Origin: Craterostigma plantagineum
Taxonomy: Eukaryota > Streptophyta > Magnoliopsida > Lamiales > Linderniaceae
Direction: 5' to 3'
Assembly: GCA_027422505.1 (NCBI GenBank)
Contig: JAPQWV010001582.1
Coordinates: 17,253 to 81,252 of the forward strand
DNA length: 64,000 nucleotides
Shown here: positions 55,240 through 64,000 of the stretch, piece by piece
Layout: each line of letters opens with the position of its first letter
Numbering within the stretch: position 1 is the stretch's first letter
The notes under the pieces: model-generated
What the model was told of the DNA's origin: nothing
What the model saw: only the letters and a program-made list of their open reading frames with translations
Database searches by the model: none
Made by a program: the position numbers and the translations under genes

Positions 55240-56704
55240 ATTGTTTTTGCAGATCCATCATGTGTGGTACCTCGACTTAGGTTGCTCCACACACATGACT
55301 GGTAAACAAGAGCTGCTGAGCAACTACAAAGACTGATCAAATGGCAAAGTCAGATTTGGGAACAACGATTCAGCCCCGATTCTAGGACTTGGGGATATCA
55401 TTCTGAAGAATCTGACCATCAAAGATGTCTCATACGTCGAAGGCCTCCGCCATAACTTGTTCAGCATAGGCCAATTCTGTGACAAAGGCTTCCAGGTGGT
55501 CTTCCATGCTGACCGGTGCAGAATTTTGGATAGTCAGGACACAGAACTCTTTCAAGGACTTCGGAGATCCAATCTTTACACGATCAATCTGACGTCCGTG
55601 CGGCCCTCGACAGCTGTATGCCTCATTTCTCAGATTGATTTACAGAGGAACAATGGCATCAACGACTGTCTCATCTAAACATGAAAGCTCTCCAACGTCT
55701 TTCTACGAAAAAGTTGGTTCACGGTCTTCCAACTATACAACTACAAAGGGAGCATCATTGTTCGGCATGTCACCTAGAAAAAATGAAGCGAGCATCTCAT
55801 CACGTCAAGCAAATTGCGTCTACTTCTTGACCAGTAGAACTAATTCACATGGATCTCTGTGGTCCGATACAGACTCAGAGTATCAATGGAAGAAAGTATG
55901 TCCTAGTGATTGTAGATGACTATTCTCGCTACACGTGGACAAAGTTCCTCCGAACGAAAGATGAGACTGGTGACTTGATTATCAATTTTGTGAACACAAC
56001 TCAAAATCTGCTGCAACAGACTATTCAAGTTGTTCGAACAGACAACGGCACTGAGTTCAAGAACAATCACCTCAGTGAGTTTTATTAAAAACTTGGAATA
56101 AGTCAACAATTTTCAGCCGCCAAAACACCTCAACAAAATGGGGTCGTTGAAAGGAAAATCGAACACTAGTGGGCTCGTACAATGCTGAGGGACTTCCACA
56201 CTTTCTATGGGCTGAAGCAGTCAATACCGCTTGTTTTACTCAAAACAGGACGGTGGTTCACAAACGGTTCAATAGGACTCCGTACGAGATTGTGAATAAT
56301 AGAGTGTCCAACATCTCTTTCCTTAAAGTCTTCGGGTGCAAGTGCTTTGTGGCGAACGACCGAGAGCAACGTGCAAAGTTCGACCCTAAAGCATTCGAAG
56401 CTACATTTGTTGGGTATTCTTCAACATCAAAAGCGTACCGAGTATACATCAAGTCCAACCAAACTATTAAGGAAAGCTATAATGTCACTTTCCACGAAGT
56501 GGCAGATATGGCTTCTGGTCAACTCAGTCCAGGACCCGTGCCTAACCAGTTGGTTCCTGCTCAATTTAGTTCAGGACCCGTGCTCAACCCGTTGGCTTCT
56601 GAAGACAACATTTCAGAACCCGTACCACTAGTGTGTTGGCACAAAACCAACAGAAGATGGCAACAACTTCGAGATCAGTGTCAGACGAAGCAACGAGACT
56701 TGTA
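55240..56704 (+). pseudogene. Sirevirus-like protease and integrase
   Basis: The protease box reads WYLDLGCSTHMTG near 55267-55305; the usual copia motif is DSG, so the residue after the catalytic Asp is Leu. A stop near 55334 follows, then VSYVEGLRHNLFSIGQFCDK and LVHGL / HCSACHLEKMK pieces of the integrase zinc finger in shifted frames. The integrase core is 55849-56088 (DLCGPIQTQSINGRKYVLVI, YSRYTWTKFL, RTDNGTEF), with a stop near 56086, then KTPQQNGVVERK (Glu) near 56123-56160 and 56169-56705 (NISFLKVFGCKCFV). Several frame changes and stops. Confidence 0.9.
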
Positions 56705-58629
56705 ATAGACGACTTGGATTCTCTCTTCGAATCGGTATATCGGTCATACACGACTACACCTACTATGGATTCCCCACCGAACGAGACCGACGTGCCAAGT
56801 TCATCTCACACCTCTACCCCACCCGATTCAGAATTGCCACAGAATACCGAAGAACCTACAGTGGTCATCGAGAAAGTATCATCAGAGACGATCGATCCAA
56901 GTGCAGAAATGGAACTTCCTCAGACAATTGATCAATCAGAGAATATAGGAAATCTAGACCCACAGATGGCTGATGCATCAACTTCAGCTTTGCCTCATGA
57001 GCGCAAGTGGACTAGAGGCCATCCGGTTGATCAGATAATTGGCGATCCTTCGGATGGTGTGCGGACGCGTCGTCAACACAGTCTTTTCAGTTGCTTCCTG
57101 AGCCAAAACGAGCCTACCAAAGTAGCAGACGCACTTCGAGACCCGGATTGGACAATTGCAATGCAAGAGGAAATCAATCAATTCGAACGTCTTCAAGTGT
57201 GGACCTTGGTACCCCGTCCACATGGGAAAACAGTGGTCGGAGCTAAATGGGTTTTCTAGAATAAGAAAAATGAAGATGGTGAAGTGATCTGGAACAAAGC
57301 AAGACTAGTTGCTAAGGGATACAATCATAGGAAGGCATTGACTACGACGAGACTTATGCTCCTGTTGCCCGTATCGAAGCTATCCGCCTCCTGCTGGCTT
57401 ATGCGGCTCATAAAGACTTCAAAGTCTATTAGATGGATGCTAAAACCGCCCTTCTCAATGGCGTGTTAAAAGAAGAAGTCTACGTCGCTCAGCCGGAAGG
57501 TTTCGTTGATCAAGAACATCCCGATCACGTCCATCGCTTAGATAAAGCTCTCTATGGACTAAAACAAGCCCCACGTGCTTGGTACGATGTCCTGAGTGAT
57601 TTCCTCGTGAAGTCTGGATTCATACGAGGTACGATAGACACAACCCTCTTCATTGAATGGCATGAAAAGGATCCGATGGTCGTCCAAGTATACGTCGACG
57701 ACATCATCTTCGGATCAACAAATCCTCGGCTCTGCAAGAAGTTTGGAGATCTCATGAAGAGCAATTCGAGATGAGTCACATGGGAGAGATGCAATTTTTC
57801 TTAGGCCTTCAAGTCAGGCAGCTCAATGATGGAATTTTCATCAGTCAGACAAAATACATCAAGGATATTCTGAAGAAGTTTCATCAAGACCAGAGCAAGC
57901 CTCTCAGCACTCCTATGTCACCAAGCTGCAAGTTGGATGCCGATCCCTCTGGTAAATCGGTCGGCATCACACTGTATCGCAGTATTATTGGATCTCTTCT
58001 CTATCTCACATCGAGCCGGCCAGACATCATGTTTTCCACTTGCTTGTGTGCCCGTTTTCAAGCCGATCCCAAAGAATCCCATATGCTCGCGGTCAAAAGA
58101 ATTCTACGCTACCTTAAGGGCACCTCTACCCTTGTCTTATGGTATCCAAAGGGTACGAGTTTCAAACTTATCGGCTAGACGCTCACTATGCAGGTTGCCG
58201 AATGGACAGAAAAAGCACGTCCGGCGGCGCTCAATTTCTAGGAGAAAAGCTGGTCTGCTGGTCATTCAAAAAGCAGAACTGTGTGTCCACTTCGACGGCC
58301 GAAGCAGAATACGTAGCTGCCGCCAGTTGTTGCTCACAGATGCTGTGGATGCGGACACAGCTTCGCGACTATGGGTACAATCTAAATAATATACCCATAT
58401 ATAGTGATAGTCAAAGTGCAATCGCCATTACTTGCAATCCTGTTCACATTCACGCACAAAACACATAGACATTAGATATCATTTTATCAAAGATCACGTA
58501 GAAAAAGGCACGATAGAGATGTACTTTGTGAACACGGAGTTTCAACTAGCCGACATTTTCACCAAGGCCTTGGATGAGAAACGATTCCAATTCTTTGTCG
58601 GAAAAATAGGCATGCTGAATCTTCCGTAA
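56705..58629 (+). pseudogene. Sirevirus-like reverse transcriptase and RNase H
   Basis: 56633-57259 gives an acidic, Ser/Thr-rich linker then DPDWTIAMQEEINQFERLQV and VWTLVPRPHGKTVVGAKWVF with a stop at 57257. ARLVAKGY near 57301 is followed by frame changes. [20 protein letters not shown] (57433), [13 protein letters not shown], and the catalytic [12 protein letters not shown] near 57688 are clear. 57771-58178 continues (MGEMQFFLGLQVRQ, SIIGSLLYLTSSRPDIMFST). RNase H: DRKSTSGG and STAEAEYVAAASCCSQMLWM near 58200-58350, then HIDIRYHFIKDHVEKG (58450). The reading ends ...KIGMLNLP, stop at 58627-58629. The breaks at 57257, 57430, 57772, 58177 and 58466 make it inactive. Confidence 0.92.
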
Positions 58630-59330
58630 TATGTGCATTACCTGATCTTCTGTGCTATCACATGCTCTATTCTATGTGTTTTCTATGCTTATTTGTCCTT
58701 ATCTTGCGTGATAAAAATAATAACAATAAAAAAATAATATATATCATATAACGGGGTATGACGAAATCCTTTAGAATGCTTTGATCTAAAGTCACCAAGA
58801 AGTTTACCCCAACATGCGATCGATTTAATTGCTTAAATTTTGTCAGTCTAAGTCGCATTCTTGTGTCTAAAAGGTCATTTGATTGTTCCACTAGACACAA
58901 AGTCACTCTACATGCGTGAGGATTCAAGCCTTGTTCCTTTTCCTTTCTTTGGATCTACTTCTCTAGTGAGTCACACATAAATTACTTGTCTTACCTAGTG
59001 ATTCTTGGTGTCATACTCATCTTGCGTCAGACCGTTAGGAAAATGATAAGGGAGTTAAGGATATTCCTCATTCAGCCTTATATAAATTTCCCCACGTTTG
59101 CCCTTAGTCATCCACTTTGAGCCTTCTCCGACGTCCTTTTCTTCATTTTAAACCCATTCCCAGCCTTCAACCGAATTCTATACTCTTCGAATGGTTGTTC
59201 AAACGAGAAAAGGAGGGGGAGATAACAAAAGAAAAGTAGGATGAGGACAAAAGAAGGCATTGCTCAACGCGCAAAGACCAAAGGAACCGGCCTTCCAACT
59301 ACCTTGTAGAAAGTGGCATGGTTCCTGCTG
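58630..59330 (+). other. Spacer after pol with promoter-like site
   Basis: Non-coding. CTTATATAAATTTCCCC near 59079-59095 is a good TATA candidate, followed about 100 bp later by ATGGTTGTTCAAACGAG (59190), a short frame that soon stops, and a purine tract GAAAAGGAGGGGGAGAT (59206-59222). It could be the start of a former internal transcript. Confidence 0.4.
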
Positions 59331-59606
59331 CGAACTTCTCCAACGATAATCTCGTATGCTCGTAAGAACGGCTAGAAGAGGAGCACCATGAAGTGAACTT
59401 CTCCAACGATAATCCGGTCTTATATCGGGAAACGAGAAGAGGAGCGTAGCCTCGGGTACGAATTCCATAACCGTGAACTTTTCCAAAAAGATAATCTCTG
59501 AAACCTCTCTAGGGATTAAGAGAAGAGGAGCACGGTATCGGCCCGAGAACCACGAGAAGAACTTCGCCCACGATAATCTCCTATAGCCTCGTGGAGAAGC
59601 GGAGCT
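59331..59606. repeat. Four-unit tandem repeat of 63-84 bp
   Basis: Units start with GAACTTCTCCAACGATAATC or a close variant at 59332, 59395, 59475 and 59559, and each carries a GAGAAGAGGAGC-type word (59374, 59434, 59519, 59594) downstream. Read in one frame the units give a repeated NFSNDN...RRGA peptide with stops between, so they may be a decayed coding repeat. Confidence 0.8.
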
Positions 59607-60839
59607 TCAGCTTGAGCATAGCATAAAAAGAGATAGTTCTTAAAAGAAAAAGAGGGAGAAAAGATTAAAAAAAAGACGCCGAAAAGAAAGGAGACGGACG
59701 TAGAAATGGAAGATGACGACGAGATAAGCTCACTTTCCTCTAAATTCCTTCCCTTCTAAGTCCTAGCCAAACTAAAACCTTTACACCCCTTTGATTCCAA
59801 TCGACGGTCTCTCGCTTGGGTGAAATGATTAAACACGCCTCGATCACAGGTAAATTGACTTGAAACTGCTTGTGTTGACTTGAGTGATAATAATATAAAA
59901 ATCCCAAGATAGAAATTATTGAGAGCAAGAGCGAACCTAGTGAGAGTTGTCGAAATGGAACAGTCTATGAACTTAGGACTATAGTTTGACGACATGACTT
60001 GACTGCATTTTTCTCTTTCAATGTCTCTTTCAAATGTCTCGTTAAAGTTTAGGCTTGACGATTGATCGAAGCAAAATAATCTGACCCCATACTATAATAA
60101 TAGTAAAATACGAAAAAAATTAATAAATTTTTAAATAAAAAAAATGAAAATGAAGAATGAAAAGAAAATTTTAAACTCATAAAATTCGCACATTTTGACA
60201 TGACATGTTATGTTTCATATACGTTGAATTGATTAAATGCGAATCTCTTTAGTGTGTCGCACATTCTAAATGCAATTTTAGATTGCATTGGTACTGAATT
60301 GTTTAAATGCGATAAATTTTTTTTCTGCACCCTCACACAATATTTTAAAGTACATGTTTTCGGGGACCATGTATACGCACTTACTTGGTAGATTTGTGTG
60401 TTATATGCTCGTGACTTGAATTGATTTAATATGCTTGCATAATTGTCAATTCTTGCGCATTATTTGAGGGGGAGCAAGTATAAAAATCGTGGCTTAGCTC
60501 CAAATATTTTTGACGTTTTCTCTGAGTATTTCAGATCTTTTAAAATTAAGGAGTGAGACGTCGACACTACAAAGAGAGGAGCTAGACACAAGACCAGATA
60601 TTTCAAAGATAACATTGCCAAAAATAATTGATTGATTAACTCCATTATTACTAATGTTTATCTCTAAGTGGTACAGATTTTTAAACTTCTGCCATGGGAG
60701 CTAGACGTTACTACACGGAAAATACAGGGAGTTAATTGCATTCACTTTAATTACTAAGGGGGAGCCTTACATTGGGTTTTATTTTGAAATAGGGGTCAAT
60801 CTGAAATTCTTTAGAAGAACTTACTATCGAGAAACTGGA
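59607..60839 (+). other. Spacer with Sirevirus-like purine tracts
   Basis: No gene. TTGAGGGGGAGCAAG at about 60464-60478 and TAAGGGGGAGCC at about 60753-60764 look like polypurine tracts; several such tracts are a recognised feature of Sireviruses. No LTR start could be placed after them. Confidence 0.5.
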
Positions 60840-62383
60840 TATTAGAATTAATTCGCAATCTAAAGTTTCTCGATCGTAAACAGTGTTGGGATAGATTTTG
60901 ATTAACCCGCGATAATTTGCGATCGAAAAATGTCAGTCGAAAAACTTTTCTCACGACAACAAATTAATGCTAGTTAATAAAAGTTTAACTTTTGTCAGTC
61001 GAAAAACTTTTCTCACGCAAAACCTAATCGGAAAAAAACTCTCGCAAAACTTTCTCAGACGATTCAAAAACCTTCAAAATCATTCGATTTTTCACTCCAA
61101 ATCGTCTGATTAAGGTTGAAATTCGATTCGGTTAACTATGGGTATGTTATACTTGATTTGCATCTACATTCTGTAGTTTTTCGCATGATTAGTTAAGATT
61201 TTTCGACAGTTCTTCGAAAACCATTTAAACGTATACCGTTTCACTGAACTTAGGCATGTTTCTTGGATTTTCTGAGTTAAATGCCTGTTGTTTAGATAGA
61301 TTCGATGTTTTTGATAACAGATAGCGTAAATCATTGAAAATTTCCATCTGTGATGATAAAATGAGTTTCGATAAAACTGGGTATTCTGAAGTTTTGAAGC
61401 TGTCGAAGAACTTTGTCGATCGCAAATTATCTTGGATTTCAATTCAATCGAGATACTATTTGTGTCGATTTAGTTTTCGATCGCAAATTTTGACATAGTC
61501 ATCACGATAAAAGATTATAACCGTTACATTTACCATCGAAAAATCCAATTATGATTTTCTGCGAGCGAAAAACTTATGCACTGAATAGATAATTTAGACG
61601 CAAATTCAAATCGAGCGTTAAACTTACTATCGCAAAATTAAATTTCGACTTCACTTCATTTCGGTCGCAAAAATTTTAGCAGCGAGAAATTTATTTTTCA
61701 ATGCTTAGCTTTTTCGATCGTAAAATTTGCTGCTTAGAATAAATTGATCGAAAAATTTCTCGACGTTTGACTTAGTCCTTCGTTGACTAATTTCCCGATA
61801 AAAATATTTCGCAGCGAAAAATTTTACTTACAATCGAAATCACATACCACTCGACAAATTTCAAATCGAAAAATTTATTCAATCGAAGAAAATTTCTCGA
61901 CAGTAAATTTACCTGAGAAATAATTTCTGGATCGTAAAATTGATCGACTACAGTCCAGATTTCAACTTCAACACTTAGAAAATTTTTCTCTAAGTCTTTT
62001 ACACTGTAGCTAACAATAGCGGATAAAATTCTTCGATCGCAAAATTAGACGGAGTTCTTTCAATTGAAATCAATATATAGGAAATCAAATCGCAATTCAA
62101 TTTTATCGACCGAAAATTTTCTCGGCATGAACAGTGACTTACTGATTTAACACTTAGCGAAATTTCGAACTATTTTTCACGCGACATATATTTCATTCGA
62201 AATTACATTCATGCCATCACGATTTTTGAAATTGAACATACACTATGCACTTGATATGATTTCAATTCAAAATTCATCGAACATGCTATTATTTGCAATA
62301 TTACTATAGTTTGATGAAATTTATTCATATATCGACTGAAAAAAAAATTGATCTAATAAACTTTTATATATCTTATTTTTCAG
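60840..62383 (+). repeat. Degenerate CGAAAAATTT / CGCAAAATT motif field
   Basis: About 1.5 kb of AT-rich sequence in which words such as TCGAAAAATTT, TCGCAAAATT and CGATCGTAAAATT recur roughly every 40-80 bp in one orientation (20 or more by eye). A 25-bp segment beginning TGTCAGTCGAAAAAC is duplicated exactly at 60931-60955 and 60993-61017. It leads straight into the next ORF and resembles the gag leader at 51346-52012. The open frames here have no domain. Confidence 0.7.
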
Positions 62384-64000
62384 ATGGATCGCCACCCAAG
62401 ATACAACCATATATATGAGCACAATATGTACTTGAAGGTTCAGGATACGAACTTTCAGCTCGATCTGAGCACATTTCGGTGCCCGGACGAGATCATCGTA
62501 TCCATCCTCAGAGGCCACCCCATCTGGCATGCGTTAACGGTCACCTCATCAGTGCCGATGGTCTATCTCCAGCAATTCTGAGGATATATATACAAGGAGT
62601 TGTAGCAAATGGGGCATTCTCCTTCACAACAAAACTCGGGACGCGACATATTCTTATGAGCAAGAGCCAGTTCGGAATGATGCTGGACTTGCCCCACAAC
62701 GATAACTACGACCCGCTCCCGACGGACGCAGAGATGATTCAGGACTTCTTGCACATGGGATACCAACCGCCGCTCACAAGATTAGCTCAGGTCCAAAGCA
62801 GCGGAATCCCACACCCGTGGAAGACACTATTCGGAATAGTGAATAAGTGTCTGTCGCCTAAGCACGCAGGATTCGATAAGGGCAACAGCAATATTTTGAG
62901 GATCTTCCACGGCATCGCCTTCTCAAGAAATTATGACTACGCACAGCTGATCTGGAACGACCTCGCGGACCAGATTCGGCAGAAGGAGAACCGGCGGCGA
63001 TCAAAGAACGTGTCATATGCTCGATGGTTCAACGTGATCATCAGGGAGTTCATGGAGCTACATGCAGAGAAAATCCCCCAGCTGCCTCCTGGTGGAAACT
63101 ACCACCCGCCAAGGCTTAAGTTTTTCCACAACCCACAGCTCACGGACCTGGACCAACCGTCGATGCGATTCCACTCAATCTACTCAAGCTCGCCGACCCC
63201 GCGGAAGTTGAGTATAAGAGGTTGTGCCGAAACACAATTTAACGGAGGAAATGATCAGAGGCCCCCGGCAGATGACCATGTGAGCCCTCCCAACCAGAAC
63301 ATCAGCCAAGCCCTGACGACACGATGATCGACGTTGTCGCTCAGGACCTTCAACAGGAGTTTCCCTTGGTCGAAAGAGCCAATGCCCGACGTAGAAGATA
63401 CTTTGATAGACGTCGTGCTACTGAGATGGCGCTCGAGGCTTCTGCACATGAATACAAGTGGAAGTTCCCGTACATGTTGGCGTGCTCGAAGAAACTTTTG
63501 AGGAGGTTCTTCAACAAGAAGCACAGCCCGAGACTGAATTGGGGCACACTTCACTTCCACTGGTGACAGATCAGACATTGGAGAACGTCAATCGAGACTG
63601 CCACCCCGTCTGACACAGAGTCTGACGAGGAAATCAGTCTGATCAGGAGGACTCCCAGACGACTCAGTATTCAGTTGGAGTCGCTCTTTCCAGCAGTCAC
63701 CACCGCACCAGATACTACGCTGACCACGACGACAAGTGTTGCTGGCACTTCATCGCTCAATCTTGAGCCGCAGCCATACTCCGTGGTGTCTGGTTCGCAT
63801 GCACAACCTGAGCCTGCCATAACACCCATAGAGGCGAATCCTCAGGATTCGACTCGAGGATTGGGTGGAAGTCTCATACAGTCACAACCTCAAGTGACTG
63901 TGAGCCAACCCACAGAGTCGGTGTCTACTCAAGGTTGATAACAGGCGACATCGGTCGTTCCTGGTCCATCAAAGGAGGCGTCCGCACCCTATGTGACGAA
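62384..64000 (+). pseudogene. Sirevirus-type extra ORF, N-terminal part, runs off the window
   Basis: Starts MDRHPRYNHIYEHNMYLKVQ at 62384. A frame change near 62530 continues with IYIQGVVANGAFSFTTKLGT, PHPWKTLFGIVNKCLSPKHA, FDKGNSNILRIFHGIAFSRN and SYARWFNVIIREFMELHAEK (to about 63080), a pattern shared by extra ORFs of plant copia and gypsy elements (an 'SPKH..FDKGN..IL..FH' core). After about 63180 comes a basic and then Ser/Thr/Pro-rich region with frame changes (near 63190, 63570) and a stop near 63937. The low-complexity C-terminal region has the character of the sequence at 1-650. It follows pol as the env-like ORF does in Sireviruses, but no signal peptide or membrane segment is seen, so an envelope role has no support. 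Confidence 0.62.

Noticed and set aside
1..64000. Functional tRNA or rRNA genes
   Set aside because: No cloverleaf-forming or rRNA-like sequence was recognised; the tRNA-like head at 38050-38125 is incomplete.

Overview
This window looks like nuclear DNA of a eudicot plant, in a repeat-rich, gene-poor stretch. The evidence is plant-type Ty1/copia and Ty3/gypsy (Athila-like) elements, CACTA, hAT and Mutator-like DNA transposons, a TRIM, and one plant-type spliced gene. That gene, at 44391-47118 on the + strand, is the only one I can read as intact: a nine-exon glycoside hydrolase family 79 (heparanase-like / plant beta-glucuronidase) gene whose predicted exons join to 515 codons. All exon joins were made by eye. 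The order of Lamiales is only a weak guess.

Layout. 1-1.4 kb: 3' part of a Sirevirus-type extra ORF. 1.4-2.2 kb: inverted fragment of a copia reverse transcriptase. 2.2-9.0 kb: decayed copia element with a 2.26-kb 3' LTR. 9.0-12.2 kb: AT-rich non-coding DNA holding a small CACTA element (10243-10588, TSD AGT). 12.2-38.1 kb: a nest of insertions. The oldest layer is a copia element (gag and protease at 15.1-16.4 kb, integrase resuming at 37.6 kb). An Athila-like gypsy element (16.4-37.6 kb, two LTRs of about 1.45 kb) sits inside it. That element was in turn hit by a hAT element in its 5' LTR, by a 2.3-kb solo LTR in its protease (itself carrying a 4.35-kb Mutator-like element full of 312-bp tandem repeats), and by a 1.85-kb solo LTR between its protease and reverse transcriptase. 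A second hAT (12902-14378, perfect 8-bp TSD) lies just upstream. 38.3-42.8 kb: LTR fragment, repeated DNA and a decayed MuDR-type transposase. 42.8-47.1 kb: a MITE and the GH79 gene. 47.2-47.8 kb: a tandem TRIM with three LTRs. 48.1-51.0 kb: 3' end of a minus-strand Sirevirus-like element. 51.0-64.0 kb: a plus-strand Sirevirus-like copia element with a short LTR, gag with coiled-coil extension, pol, a long repetitive spacer and the start of an extra ORF that runs out of the window.

The transposon coding regions all carry stops, frameshifts or lost catalytic residues, so none looks autonomous. The most unusual signal is a repeated dyad, TCACGGCC then 17-18 nt then GGCCGTGA, clustered in LTRs of both copia and gypsy elements, in at least two gypsy families upstream of a TATA box. 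Other notable structure: the 312-bp arrays with an inner ~25-nt rhythm of GTTAYT, a degenerate CGAAAAATTT-type motif field before the last ORF, and a perfect 93-bp duplication in a gag leader.
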